64,000 bases of DNA from Marinomonas sp. UCMA 3892 (GCF_012726345.1 NZ_PTXN01000006.1:62001-126000), one strand, 5' to 3'. Counted from the first letter of the stretch, positions 51,738 to 61,707 are shown. Notes: generated from the letters alone by a model not told the origin. Numbers and translations are program-made.

Positions 51738-53045
51738 ATGAAAATCAACACTCAAACTTATCAGGCTCGTCGTGAACGCTTGATGCAATCGTTACCTGAA
51801 AACAGTGTGGTTGTTTTGCGAACGGGCGAGTTAGCTACTCGTAATAATGATTGTGAGTATGAGTTTCGTCCGCATAGCAGTTTTTTCTATTTAACTGGAT
51901 TCCCTGAACCAAGTGCCTACGCCATTATTCGTGGCCGTGGTGAAATGACCTTAGTTACTTTGCCAAAAGATCCTGAACGTGAGCAATGGGATGGGTTTCG
52001 TTTTGGAACTGAAGGTGCAATTGCTAACTTTGGTGCGAAAGATGCTGCTCCACTAGAAGAATTAGATAATATCGCCATGGTGGCATTAGATGGAGCTGAG
52101 CAAGTGGTGTACTTATTCAATGACGATGTGCTACGCGAAAAGATTGCCGGTTGGCGAGATGCAATTGCCGCTCGCGTTCGAATGGGAGCGATAGCACCGA
52201 CAAGCTTCACTGACTTATTGCCTCTGGTTTCTGAAATGCGTTTGCGCAAAGACGCTGAAGAAATCGCCATTATGGAAACAGCTGCGCAAATTAGTGTTGA
52301 AGCTCATAAACAGGCGATGCGATCTGTTCGTCCGGGTATGAATGAATACCAGTTGGAAGCAGAGCTGAATTATATCTTTATGAAATCCGGTGCACGTCAA
52401 CCAGCGTATAACAATATTGTTGCGTCTGGCAGTAATGCATGTGTCTTGCATTACATTAAAAATGACGAGTTTATTGAAGACGGTGATCTAGTATTGATTG
52501 ATGCCGGTGCAGAATTAGGTTGTTACGCAGCGGATATTACTCGTACTTTTCCTGCTAATGGTAAATTTAGTGAGCCACAGGCGGCACTATATCAGGTGGT
52601 ACTAGACGCCTATAATGCTGGCATGAAAGAGCTAAATGTAGGAACACCTTATGAAGCTTGCCATAATGCGGCGGTTCGGACTTTGACTGCAGGTTTGGTA
52701 GCACATGGCTTATTGACAGGCGATGTCGATCAACTGATCGAGAGCAAGGCATATAGAGCCTTTTACATGCACAATACAGGTCATTGGTTAGGTCTGGATG
52801 TTCATGACTGCGGCGCTTATAAAATTGCTGGTGAATCTCGTTTGTTAGAAGAAGGTATGGTGTTAACCATTGAACCGGGTTTATACGTTTCTGCTGATGA
52901 TGAGTCTGTCGATGCAAAATGGCGAGGTATTGGTATTCGCATTGAAGACGATGTGTTAATTCGTGCTGATGGCCCTTATGTTTTGACCCATGGACTGCCA
53001 AAAGAAATTGCAGAAATTGAAGCCTTAATGGCTGAAAGTCGATAA
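51738..53045 (+). CDS. pepP: Xaa-Pro aminopeptidase (aminopeptidase P)
   Basis: The ATG at 51738 gives 435 residues starting MKINTQTYQARRERLMQSLP; a GTG at 51726 is an alternative. It has the creatinase N-domain and the pita-bread M24 domain with the dinuclear metal set: DAGAELGCYAADITRTFP (Asp pair), HNTGHWLGLDVHD (His), TIEPGLY and GIRIEDD (Glu pair). It removes N-terminal residues before Pro. Located between ygfB and a Ubi hydroxylase as in E. coli. Confidence 0.96.
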   Translation: MKINTQTYQARRERLMQSLPENSVVVLRTGELATRNNDCEYEFRPHSSFFYLTGFPEPSAYAIIRGRGEMTLVTLPKDPEREQWDGFRFGTEGAIANFGAKDAAPLEELDNIAMVALDGAEQVVYLFNDDVLREKIAGWRDAIAARVRMGAIAPTSFTDLLPLVSEMRLRKDAEEIAIMETAAQISVEAHKQAMRSVRPGMNEYQLEAELNYIFMKSGARQPAYNNIVASGSNACVLHYIKNDEFIEDGDLVLIDAGAELGCYAADITRTFPANGKFSEPQAALYQVVLDAYNAGMKELNVGTPYEACHNAAVRTLTAGLVAHGLLTGDVDQLIESKAYRAFYMHNTGHWLGLDVHDCGAYKIAGESRLLEEGMVLTIEPGLYVSADDESVDAKWRGIGIRIEDDVLIRADGPYVLTHGLPKEIAEIEALMAESR

Positions 53046-53074
53046 AACTACTGAGACTAGACGGAGTAAAGAAG

Positions 53075-54280
53075 ATGGCTAAGTCGTACGATTTGATAAT
53101 AGTTGGTGCCGGTATGGTTGGCGCTTTGTCTGCGATATTGTTAGCTAAATCTTCTTTACGAATTGCTCTTGTTGATAAACATGATGGCGAATATCGGTTG
53201 TCCACACCGCCAGCTTATGACGCTCGCGTGAGTGCCATTTCTAGTCAATCTAAAGCCTTGCTAGAACAGGCTAATGTTTGGCAAGGCATTGCGCAAGACC
53301 GTATTGCTTCTTATGACAATATGGTGGTTTGGGATGGTCTGGGTGAGGGATATATTGACTTTAATGCCCAAGCGACAGCAATGCCTGAGCTTGGCCACTT
53401 AGTCGAAAATGCCGTGCTTAATCAGCAATTGATGACGCAGGTAAGAAGGTTAAAAAACATCGATCTTTTTCTAGGGGATACCTTAGAGTTTCATGAGCTA
53501 AGTGAATCTGGTGTAAGAGTGGAGCTGATGTCAGGACATGTTCTGGATGCTAAAGCTATTATTGCTGCTGATGGCGCTATGTCCAAACTACGCACAGAAA
53601 ATGCCTTTGATACGGTTGAGTGGGATTATGGTCATCATGCGATTGTCACTACGCTTGAAATAGCCCAGTCCCATGAAAATACCGCTTGGCAAAGCTTTGG
53701 TGAAGAAGGTATTTTGGCATTCCTTCCGCTTCCTTCGGTCGATCAAAAACATTTTGTGTCTATTGTTTGGTCTGTGCCACCAAAAGAAGCTGAGTCTTTG
53801 ATGGCTCTTGATGAAGAGGCATTTTGTCGACGCTTACATTACGCAATCAATAAACGTTTCGATGTTTTGGGGTTGACGCAAATCCGCCAAGCAATACCGC
53901 TAAGACAGCGCCATGCAAAACAATATGTGAAAGCAGGGTTGGCGTTAATAGGTGATGCAGCACATACTATTCATCCGCTAGCAGGGCAGGGTGCTAACTT
54001 GGGCTTTGGTGATGTTAAAGCCTTGGTTGAGGTATTAGAAAAAGCCCATCGGCGAGGTGAACATCTTGGCGCGAGTAAAGTATTGCGTCGTTACCAGCGT
54101 GCACGTATGTTGGATAATATTGCCATGGCTGCAGGTATGGAGTCATTTAAGCGCTTATTTTCGACTCAACAGCCGCTTGTTGTTCAGCTTAGAAATATCG
54201 GTATGAAGCAATTTAACAAAGGGGAGACCCTGAAGAAAAAGTTGGTTGCACGTGCTGCAGGTTTGTCTTCTTTTTCTTAA
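53075..54280 (+). CDS. ubiI: FAD-dependent ubiquinone-biosynthesis hydroxylase (UbiI/VisC-like)
   Basis: The 401-residue flavoprotein has GxGxxG (IVGAGMVGAL), the second FAD motif GDAAHTIHPLAGQGANLGF, and sequence closest to E. coli UbiI (WDYGHHAIVTT, GILAFLPL). It hydroxylates the benzoquinone ring during ubiquinone synthesis. In E. coli ubiH and ubiI both follow pepP; only one hydroxylase is here, so it may cover more than one position or ubiH lies elsewhere. Confidence 0.83.
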   Translation: MAKSYDLIIVGAGMVGALSAILLAKSSLRIALVDKHDGEYRLSTPPAYDARVSAISSQSKALLEQANVWQGIAQDRIASYDNMVVWDGLGEGYIDFNAQATAMPELGHLVENAVLNQQLMTQVRRLKNIDLFLGDTLEFHELSESGVRVELMSGHVLDAKAIIAADGAMSKLRTENAFDTVEWDYGHHAIVTTLEIAQSHENTAWQSFGEEGILAFLPLPSVDQKHFVSIVWSVPPKEAESLMALDEEAFCRRLHYAINKRFDVLGLTQIRQAIPLRQRHAKQYVKAGLALIGDAAHTIHPLAGQGANLGFGDVKALVEVLEKAHRRGEHLGASKVLRRYQRARMLDNIAMAAGMESFKRLFSTQQPLVVQLRNIGMKQFNKGETLKKKLVARAAGLSSFS

Positions 54281-54421
54281 ATTAAGCACTTTGTTGTTTT
54301 TTGCAATTATGAAGTAATGGCGTGTTTTCAAAACGCTACGTATTTCCGGTTGCAAAAAGCATTTGCTGTCTTATTCTGCATGTATAGATATATCATCAAT
54401 CAGAATAAAAGGCGGAATGGT

Positions 54422-55249
54422 ATGCAAGCAACAGATCTTTTGAAGAAAACGGACAAACTTCCCAATGTTCCCGATGTTGTTCGCGAGCTGATTCAGCTTC
54501 TTAGTGATCCCAATGTAAAATATTCAGACCTCACTGAACGAGTTTCTCATGATCAGACAATTTCATTAAAAGTATTGCGAGTGGTTAACTCGGCTTATTT
54601 CGGATTATCGAGAAAAATTTCTTCTATTGATGAAGCAACTGTATTGCTCGGCACGGATAAACTGAAAACCTTGGTTATTGCTTCTGGCTTTTCTAACTCG
54701 GTTGCAAAGGTGGAGGGTTTAAATCTTAATGAATTTTGGGCGGATTCTTTTCGCGTGGCGGAATTGGCACAATGGTTTGCAAAGCGGACACCTTTGGTTG
54801 AAGTAGATGAAGCATTTACGGCAGGGATTGTTCATAACATCGGACGATTATTATTGCATCTTACCGAGCCTGCTATTGCGCAAGAGATTCAGTCTTTGGT
54901 TGCAAACCGCAAAGCCGGTCGTGTTAAAGCAGAACAAGATTTACTTGGTTTTACTACTCAAGATGCTGGCAAAGCGCTAATGGATTTGTGGAAGTTTCCG
55001 GCAGGGCTAGGGTACGCAGTACAACATCATAAACGTCCGTTTTCTGATAATGAACCAAATCCACTTGCCTGTGTATTGAATTTGGCTTGTTACATTAATG
55101 CGTGTATTCGTAACGAGCGAGATTACGATTTAGTTCGAGAGGGCTTTCCTTCTGCTGTAGCGAAAGCGGCTGGTTTGTCTGAGGGTGTCATTTATGAATT
55201 AGATGACGCTTTAGCGATTGGCGATGGACTCAATCAATTACTTCATTAA
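54422..55249 (+). CDS. HDOD-domain signalling protein
   Basis: The ATG at 54422, after GGCGGA, gives 275 residues starting MQATDLLKKTDKLPNVPDV. An HDOD domain spans about 15-210 (ELIQLLSDPNVKYSDLTERVSHDQTISLKVLRVVNSAYFGL, then a degenerate metal region GIVHNIGRLLLH). HDOD proteins lack the full HD metal set and act as scaffolds in signalling, motility and division control. A longer reading from 54317 adds atypical residues. Confidence 0.85.
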   Translation: MQATDLLKKTDKLPNVPDVVRELIQLLSDPNVKYSDLTERVSHDQTISLKVLRVVNSAYFGLSRKISSIDEATVLLGTDKLKTLVIASGFSNSVAKVEGLNLNEFWADSFRVAELAQWFAKRTPLVEVDEAFTAGIVHNIGRLLLHLTEPAIAQEIQSLVANRKAGRVKAEQDLLGFTTQDAGKALMDLWKFPAGLGYAVQHHKRPFSDNEPNPLACVLNLACYINACIRNERDYDLVREGFPSAVAKAAGLSEGVIYELDDALAIGDGLNQLLH

Positions 55250-55391
55250 GTTTTGGATTCGTCATTTAAAGTCTCTAAAGTGCTTTTAAACACATGTATT
55301 TAATAGATTGGCTTATTTGAAAAAATAGATGTGTCAATTTTTAGTTCATCTTTGTTTTTTCGCTATTTAAATCCAGACTTTACCTCTATAA

Positions 55392-55410
55392 ATAAATGAT
55401 AATCGCTAGT
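55392..55410. promoter_or_regulatory. Fur-box-like site upstream of fbpABC
   Basis: By my hand alignment 12 of 19 bases match the Fur consensus, with an unbroken AATGATAATC core, 123 bases before fbpA. It fits iron-dependent repression of the transporter. Confidence 0.55.
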
Positions 55411-55533
55411 GTTTAGCATTGTGTTGTGCTAATTTCTTGTCTCTTTTTTTATGATCTTTTCTCTTGTTTTTATCTGCTATGTGGTGTTTTGGGAAGAGGG
55501 AATCTGTTGAATTAGTAGAAGGTGAGTGTGTTT

Positions 55534-56601
55534 ATGAAACTGCGCAAAACGATCAAAACGCAAGGACGAAAATCAATATTTAGTTATGTTGGATTTGCTG
55601 CGTTAGCTTCATCATTGCTTCTTTCTACCGGTTTACAAGCCAAAGGCGAAGTGAATATTTATTCTGCCCGCAAAGAATCTCTTATAAAGCCCGCTTTAGA
55701 TAAATTCTCAGAACAAAATGATGTGGTTGTAAACCTTATTACGGGGTCTGCCGATGCTTTGTTAAGTCGTTTGAAAGCAGAAGGTGATGCGAGCCCAGCG
55801 GATATTTTTATCACGGTTGATGCTGGTCGCTTGCACCGAGCAAAAGCGGCTGGTGTATTACAGCCTATTCACAGTGACGTATTAAGCGCCAACATACCAA
55901 GTCATTTGCGAGATAGTGATGGCTATTGGTTTGGTCTATCTCAGCGTGCTCGCGTAATTTTTTACAATCCGGAAAAAGTATCAGTAAAGGACTTATCAAC
56001 TTACGAAGACCTTGCAGATCCAAAATGGAAAGGACGTATTTGTGTGCGTTCGTCAGCCAATATTTATAACCAATCTCTGGTTGCTTCAATGTTAGAGGCC
56101 GATGGTCGTGAGAAAACGCAAGCCTGGATCAAGGGGCTGGTATCGAACTTAGCACGTCCGCCTTTTGGTGGTGATGTGGATCTATTAAAAGCCGTTTCTG
56201 CGGGTGTATGTGATCTAACGTTGGCGAATACTTATTACTATGGCCGTCTTGGGCAAAGTGATAGCGCAGACGAAAGAGCGGTTTATAACGACGTAAAATT
56301 GTTCTGGCCTAATCAAGCACAAGGTGAGCGTGGTGCTCATGTTAACGTTAGTGGTGCAGGCATTACTGCCGCGGCGACTAATATTGAAAATGCTACCTTA
56401 TTGCTTGAGTTTCTTACCAACCAAGCTTCTCAAGAATGGTACGCCCACGTGAATAACGAGTACCCAGTGGTAAAAGGCATTGGCGCGCCAGAAATGTTGG
56501 CGCCATTTGGTACATTCCGCTCTGATACCATTTCATTAAGCCAATTAGGTGAAAACAATCGTGAAGCGGTTGAACTGATGGATATTGCTGGTTGGAAGTG
56601 A
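55534..56601 (+). CDS. fbpA: Periplasmic ferric-iron-binding protein of an ABC transporter
   Basis: The ATG at 55534, after AAGGTGAG, gives 355 residues with a signal peptide (cleavage near LQAKG). The start VNIYSARKESLIKPALDKF and the NTYYYGRL tyrosine pair match the FbpA/FutA/IdiA class, where Tyr residues bind Fe3+. It delivers iron to the FbpB permease. First gene of an fbpABC operon. Confidence 0.9.
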   Translation: MKLRKTIKTQGRKSIFSYVGFAALASSLLLSTGLQAKGEVNIYSARKESLIKPALDKFSEQNDVVVNLITGSADALLSRLKAEGDASPADIFITVDAGRLHRAKAAGVLQPIHSDVLSANIPSHLRDSDGYWFGLSQRARVIFYNPEKVSVKDLSTYEDLADPKWKGRICVRSSANIYNQSLVASMLEADGREKTQAWIKGLVSNLARPPFGGDVDLLKAVSAGVCDLTLANTYYYGRLGQSDSADERAVYNDVKLFWPNQAQGERGAHVNVSGAGITAAATNIENATLLLEFLTNQASQEWYAHVNNEYPVVKGIGAPEMLAPFGTFRSDTISLSQLGENNREAVELMDIAGWK

Positions 56602-56656
56602 TTTTTCTGATATTTGCTCCATATAACGAGCTTTCTGATGTGGTTTTTAACGATTG

Positions 56657-58321
56657 ATGGCTAATTTAGCTCCCCCTAGTGTAGTAAGTAAGTCTAAGTG
56701 GAATTGGTTAAAAATGGCGGCAATGCTTATTGCCGCCATTTTGGCATTACCCATCTTGGTTGTTTTGGTTAATGTTTTGATCGGTGATGGTGAAGTGTGG
56801 CGACACCTTTATCAGACTGTCTTAGCAGAATACATTTCTAACTCCTTGTTACTGATGTTGGGTGTTGGTATTGGTGTGCTGGTTATCGGTGTGCCTTGCG
56901 CTTGGTTGACTAGCATGTGTGATTTCCCCGGTCGCACCTTACTATCTTGGGCCTTGCTGTTGCCAATGGCCGTGCCTGCTTACATTATTGCTTATACCTA
57001 CACGGGGGTATTGGATTTTGCAGGTCCTGTACAAACTTTTATTCGCGAACTTACTGGTTGGCGTTACGGTGAGTATTGGTTCTTTGAAATACGTTCCCTT
57101 GGTGGCGCCATAGCTATGCTGACCTTGGTTCTTTACCCTTATGTGTATCTCATGAGCCGAGCGGCTTTTTTAGAGCAGTCTGAGAACACCTTAGAAGTTA
57201 GTCGCACACTTGGCTATTCTGGTCGCGCGGTATTTTTCAAATTGGCACTTCCCCTTGCTCGTCCGGCGATAGTAACAGGCCTTACCTTAGCGCTTATGGA
57301 GACATTGGCGGATTATGGTACGGTGCAATATTTCAGTGTAAATACTTTCACAACGGGCATTTTACGAACCTTTTATGGATTTGGTGATATCGCAGCTGCT
57401 TCTCAGCTGGCAGGTATTTTACTGATGTTCGTGGCGGTGTTGATTCTGCTAGAACGATATTCTCGGCATCGCATTCGTTATCATGCATCAGGTCTAAAAA
57501 AGGCCAGTAATCGGCGTATGATTTTGAAAGGTAGTCGTGGCTTTATAGCGTGCATTTTTTGCTTGCTGCCTATTCTTGTTGGCTTTCTTATTCCCGTAGG
57601 TGTGTTGGCGTATTGGGCGGTATTTAAAGCAGAAATGCCCGGCGCGAACTTTATTCAACTGGCGTGGAATTCGTTTTATCTTGCTGCGATGGCCTCACTC
57701 ATTGTGGTGAGTTTAGCCTTGATATTGAGTTACGCTATTCGTTTAAATAATGGTAAAGCGGTGAGGACATCTGTAGGCATTGCGGGCTTAGGTTATGCTT
57801 TACCAGGGACGATTATTGCGATTGGTACCATTGTTCCTCTAGCTTGGTTGGATCATCGAATCATTGATTTGGTTAAACATTACAGTGGGGAAAGAGTCGG
57901 TTTACTTTTTTCTGGCACATTAGTAGCGTTGCTGTTTGCTTACACTGTTCGTTTTATGGCGGTATCTTTAGGGGCGGTTCAAAATGGACTTGGAAAGATT
58001 AAACCCAGTATGGATATGGCAGGACGTTCGCTCGGTATGTCGCCTTTTAAAGTGTTAACCCGTATTCATATTCCACTTTTAAAAGGGTCTGTTCTTACGG
58101 CAATACTGATCGTCTTTGTCGATGTATTAAAAGAATTGCCAGCCACTTTGGTATTACGACCATTTAACTTTAATACGTTAGCGGTGCGAGCTTTTGAATT
58201 GGCGTCAGATGAGCGACTGGTTGATGCGGCTCCTGCTTCGTTAATGATAGTGCTGGTGGGGCTGGTGCCAGTGATTTTGTTGAGTCGTTCCATTTCTTCT
58301 CACCTGAATAAATCTAAATAG
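56657..58321 (+). CDS. fbpB: Ferric-iron ABC transporter permease, fused double domain
   Basis: The product (554 residues) has about 12 membrane helices and two BPD-type permease domains, each with an EAA loop (EVSRTLGYSGRAVFFKLALPLARPA near 175-200 and MAGRSLGMSPFKVLTRIHIPLLKG near 455-480). This fused form is the FbpB/SfuB layout. Between fbpA and the ATPase gene. Start at ATG 56657; a TTG one codon earlier is possible. Confidence 0.9.
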   Translation: MANLAPPSVVSKSKWNWLKMAAMLIAAILALPILVVLVNVLIGDGEVWRHLYQTVLAEYISNSLLLMLGVGIGVLVIGVPCAWLTSMCDFPGRTLLSWALLLPMAVPAYIIAYTYTGVLDFAGPVQTFIRELTGWRYGEYWFFEIRSLGGAIAMLTLVLYPYVYLMSRAAFLEQSENTLEVSRTLGYSGRAVFFKLALPLARPAIVTGLTLALMETLADYGTVQYFSVNTFTTGILRTFYGFGDIAAASQLAGILLMFVAVLILLERYSRHRIRYHASGLKKASNRRMILKGSRGFIACIFCLLPILVGFLIPVGVLAYWAVFKAEMPGANFIQLAWNSFYLAAMASLIVVSLALILSYAIRLNNGKAVRTSVGIAGLGYALPGTIIAIGTIVPLAWLDHRIIDLVKHYSGERVGLLFSGTLVALLFAYTVRFMAVSLGAVQNGLGKIKPSMDMAGRSLGMSPFKVLTRIHIPLLKGSVLTAILIVFVDVLKELPATLVLRPFNFNTLAVRAFELASDERLVDAAPASLMIVLVGLVPVILLSRSISSHLNKSK

Positions 58322-58361
58322 TCGAAGCGCCAAATAGCGTTTATTAAAAATAGGATCGCAT

Positions 58362-59429
58362 ATGACATCGTTACCTCCTCATAAACTATTGAAAGAAATG
58401 ACACTGACCGATGTTTCGGTTGGTTATGATGGTGATGCGGTTGTTAAAAATGCTTCATTTAAACTGTTAGAAGGGCAGATCGGTTGTTTACTTGGGCCAA
58501 GTGGTTGCGGTAAATCAACCTTGTTGCGTGCAATTGCAGGCTTTGAGTCTTTAATGACGGGGCAAATATGCATTGATGATGAGGTGATTTCTCATCCAAC
58601 ACACAGTGTGAATCCTGAACATCGCCATATTGGTATGGTTTTCCAAGATATAGCCTTGTTTCCTCATCTTACTATTGAACAGAATATTGCGTTTGGCTTG
58701 TCTGCTTGGTCTAAAGAGGCGGCACAGGAACGAGTGACTTATTTGTTAAATTTGGTTGGTTTATCTGGTTTCCAGTCGCGCTATCCACACTCTCTTTCTG
58801 GTGGCCAACAGCAACGTGTTGCTTTGGCTCGCGCCATTGCACCTAAGCCTAAATTACTGCTTATGGATGAACCCTTTTCTGGGCTTGATGCTAAGTTAAG
58901 AGAAGAGCTGGTGCCCGATATACGTGTCATATTACAGCATGAAAAAATGAGTGCGTTATTGGTTACCCATGATCAAATGGAAGCCTTTGCGATGGCTGAT
59001 CAAGTATCGGTTATGAACGAAGGCGTAATTCATCAAACAGGTTCGCCGTATCAGATTTATCATCGACCAAAAACGCGCTTTGTGGCGAGTTTTATTGGTC
59101 ATGGTGATTTCCTAGCAGCGACTGTCTGTGGTCCAGATTGTGTTCATTCAGATTTGGGTAATATTCGCGGTGATTTAGACCATGGCTTTGCTGACAATAC
59201 TCAAGTGGACTTATTGGTTCGTCCTGATGACATTTTGCATGACGATGACAGTGAATTTGTTGGCGTGATTGTAAGTAAATGGTTTCGTGGGTCACACTTC
59301 TTATATCGCGTGAAATTGTCTTCTGGCAAAGTGGTCTATTGTTTTGCTTCTTCTCACCACAATCACTCAGTGGGACAAGAGATCGGCTTGAGTGTTCATT
59401 TAGATCACCTTGTGATGTTTCCACGTTAG
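58362..59429 (+). CDS. fbpC: Ferric-iron ABC transporter ATPase
   Basis: The 355-residue protein has Walker A GPSGCGKST, Q-loop, signature LSGGQQQR, Walker B LLLMDEP and a C-terminal TOBE-like domain (about 240-355, LLVRPDDILHDDDSEFVG). FbpC/CysA-MalK-type ATPase powering the fused permease. Closed by a terminator shared with the convergent HDOD gene. Confidence 0.92.
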   Translation: MTSLPPHKLLKEMTLTDVSVGYDGDAVVKNASFKLLEGQIGCLLGPSGCGKSTLLRAIAGFESLMTGQICIDDEVISHPTHSVNPEHRHIGMVFQDIALFPHLTIEQNIAFGLSAWSKEAAQERVTYLLNLVGLSGFQSRYPHSLSGGQQQRVALARAIAPKPKLLLMDEPFSGLDAKLREELVPDIRVILQHEKMSALLVTHDQMEAFAMADQVSVMNEGVIHQTGSPYQIYHRPKTRFVASFIGHGDFLAATVCGPDCVHSDLGNIRGDLDHGFADNTQVDLLVRPDDILHDDDSEFVGVIVSKWFRGSHFLYRVKLSSGKVVYCFASSHHNHSVGQEIGLSVHLDHLVMFPR

Positions 59430-59434
59430 TAGAT

Positions 59435-59478
59435 AAAAATACCCAAGTGACTTATTTATAAATTACTTGGGTATTTTT
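59435..59478. terminator. Bidirectional terminator between fbpC and the second HDOD gene
   Basis: Perfect 14-bp stem (AAAAATACCCAAGT, 59435-59448, with 59465-59478), a 16-base loop, and U-tracts in both directions. Confidence 0.88.
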
Positions 59479-59504
59479 ATGTCTTGTTTGGGGAAGCAAT
59501 AGAA

Positions 59505-60371
59505 TTAGATAGTTCCGATTCCTTGTTCATGGCAAACTTCAATCATGCCTTCAAAATCGTATTCACTCAATTCAAAATGATCTAAGACGTAATGGCCAAT
59601 TTTTTGCCATTCGTAGTCTTCGCTTGCACCGCCTATGTGTCTAAAGGTTGAGGCAATGTGCTCAGCCATTTTTAAAATAGAAGCAAAGCTTAAATTAATC
59701 GAGTCGCCTGGCACTCTGTGGCGGAATAAGTAATCGACTCGGTGGTGTTTGGCGATAACCGCACAGCAACTTTTAGGTAGCCCCCATGATTTTGCTAAAT
59801 AATAACCAACAACCGAATGGTTGGTTTTGAAAGCTTGGTTTTCAACATCGGTTAGGTTGAATTCTGGATCTTGATAACCTTGTTTCAATACGTCTTTGTA
59901 GCCATCGAAACGCTTCAGCATAAGGGGAATGCCGGCGTTATGAAACAGGCCAAGTGCATAGCATTCATCTTGATATTTAAAACCAACTTGATTAGCTAGG
60001 CTTGAGCAGATGGCGGCGACATCGCTCGCGGTATCCCAAAAGCTGTGTAGGGATTGTATAGCGTCGTCGGATAGTTCACTTTTTACCGCAAGTCCATTGA
60101 CTATGTTGGTTACACTGGTTGGGCCAAGCAACATGACGGCTTGTTGAATAGATGCTATTTTTGTAGATAAATTAAAAGACGCAGAGTTGACAAGTTTTAA
60201 GACAGCAGCTGAAAGGCTTACATCCTGTGAAATGATTTCTGATATACGTGCCATGTCAGGATCTGGCATGGCTTGTTCCATGTGTAAATCCACCATAATC
60301 TGCGGTTGTGGTGGAATGCTGATGCCTTGCAAGATGAGTTTTAGCTGATTTTCATTTAATGTAGATGACAT
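59505..60371 (-). CDS. HDOD-domain signalling protein (second copy)
   Basis: The ATG at 60371 has AAGAAG 8-10 bases upstream and is preferred over a GTG at 60377. The 288-residue protein has an HDOD domain (about 15-210: DLHMEQAMPDPDMARISEIISQDVSLSAAVLKLVNSASFNL; then GLFHNAGIPLML). It is only distantly similar to the HDOD protein at 54422. Together the two flank the iron transporter genes. The signalling pathway is unknown. Confidence 0.85.
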   Translation of the reverse strand: MSSTLNENQLKLILQGISIPPQPQIMVDLHMEQAMPDPDMARISEIISQDVSLSAAVLKLVNSASFNLSTKIASIQQAVMLLGPTSVTNIVNGLAVKSELSDDAIQSLHSFWDTASDVAAICSSLANQVGFKYQDECYALGLFHNAGIPLMLKRFDGYKDVLKQGYQDPEFNLTDVENQAFKTNHSVVGYYLAKSWGLPKSCCAVIAKHHRVDYLFRHRVPGDSINLSFASILKMAEHIASTFRHIGGASEDYEWQKIGHYVLDHFELSEYDFEGMIEVCHEQGIGTI

Positions 60372-60474
60372 GGACACACTTCTTTAAGACAAGTAACTTT
60401 ACAGCTACGTAATTCGTAGCAATTGAATCTAGAGTCTTTATAATAGCGTTTTTTAAATATACTGGGTGAAAATT

Positions 60475-61671
60475 TTGAGTGTTATTCGACTAAAAGGTCA
60501 AGCTGATCGCCGTTTAAGGGCTGGACATCAATGGATTTACAGCAATGAGGTAGATACCTCAGCTACGCCATTAAAGCAATTTACCCCAGGGGATCAGGTT
60601 GTTGTCGAAACAGCTCAAGGTAAACCTCTTGGTATTGCGACAATAAATCCTAATACATTGATCTGTGGTCGCTTAATGAGCCGTAGTATCGATACGTTTT
60701 TAAACAAGTCGACCTTAGTGCATCGTCTAAAGATTGCTTTATCTTTGCGAGAGCTGACTTATCCAGCGCCGTATTACCGTCTTGTTTTTGGTGATTCAGA
60801 CGGTTTGTCAGGCTTAGTTGTCGATCGTTTTGCCGATATTTTAGTTGTACAAATATCGACCGCTGGTATGGAGCGAGTAAAAAACGAGATCGTTGAAGCC
60901 TTGCAAGATGTAGTGAAGCCATCAGCGATTCTGATGAAAAATGACGGCAAGATGCGCCAGATTGAAGGCCTTGAAACCTATGTTGAAGAAGCTTTTGGTA
61001 CGGTTCCAGAATTGGTTTTTCTACAAGAAAATGGTGTTTTGTTTCAAGCTCCAGTGTGGGATGGTCAAAAAACCGGCTGGTTCTATGACCACCGTGAAAA
61101 TCGTAAAACCATGCAAGGTTTTTGTGATGGTAAGCGCGTATTAGACGTTTTCTCCTATGTTGGTGGCTGGGGAGTGCAGGCAGCTTCTGCTGGTGCAACC
61201 GATGTGACTTTTATTGATGCCTCTGAAAGCGCTTTGAGTCATGTGGAAGAAAACCTTAAATTGAACCAATTTGAAGGTGGTTCTAACTTGATGCATGGTG
61301 ATGCGTTTGATGCTATGCAATCTTTAATTGAAGACAAAGAGCGCTTTGATGTGGTCATTATGGATCCACCAGCTTTCATCGCTCGTCGTAAAGATATTAA
61401 GGCGGGAGAAGGGGCTTACCATAGAGCAAATCAGCTGGCGATGCGCTTGGTTGCTAAAGGTGGTATTTTGGTTTCTGGCTCCTGTTCTATGCATTTAGAA
61501 ACAGGGCGATTACATGACATTATTCGCAGCAATAGCCGTCAGTTAGAGCGATTTTCACAATTGATTTACCGTGGAACGCAAGCGCCAGATCATCCTGTGC
61601 ACCCTGCTATTGAGGAAACAGAATATCTAAAAGCACTGTTTTATCGTATTCATAACAATATGGGCTTATAG
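60475..61671 (+). CDS. rlmI: RlmI-type 23S rRNA (cytosine-C5)-methyltransferase
   Basis: The product (398 residues from the TTG at 60475, which follows GGGTG; a GTG at 60466 is possible) has an N-terminal PUA domain (RLKGQADRRLRAGHQWIYSNEV), an EEHG-like central part and a Rossmann methyltransferase domain: VLDVFSYVGGWGVQAAS (SAM motif I), VIMDPPAF (motif IV) and SGSCSMH with the catalytic Cys (motif VI). RlmI makes m5C1962 in 23S rRNA. Confidence 0.9.
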   Translation: MSVIRLKGQADRRLRAGHQWIYSNEVDTSATPLKQFTPGDQVVVETAQGKPLGIATINPNTLICGRLMSRSIDTFLNKSTLVHRLKIALSLRELTYPAPYYRLVFGDSDGLSGLVVDRFADILVVQISTAGMERVKNEIVEALQDVVKPSAILMKNDGKMRQIEGLETYVEEAFGTVPELVFLQENGVLFQAPVWDGQKTGWFYDHRENRKTMQGFCDGKRVLDVFSYVGGWGVQAASAGATDVTFIDASESALSHVEENLKLNQFEGGSNLMHGDAFDAMQSLIEDKERFDVVIMDPPAFIARRKDIKAGEGAYHRANQLAMRLVAKGGILVSGSCSMHLETGRLHDIIRSNSRQLERFSQLIYRGTQAPDHPVHPAIEETEYLKALFYRIHNNMGL

Positions 61672-61707
61672 CATTACTTGCTGATTGTCTTTTAAAAGAG
61701 ACGAGAC

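Noticed and set aside
52567-53205. 212-codon open frame on the minus strand
   Set aside because: Antisense to the 3' part of pepP and the start of the Ubi hydroxylase, both of which have clear motifs; no ribosome site and unlikely composition.
60650-61198. 182-codon open frame on the minus strand
   Set aside because: Antisense shadow of the rlmI-type gene.
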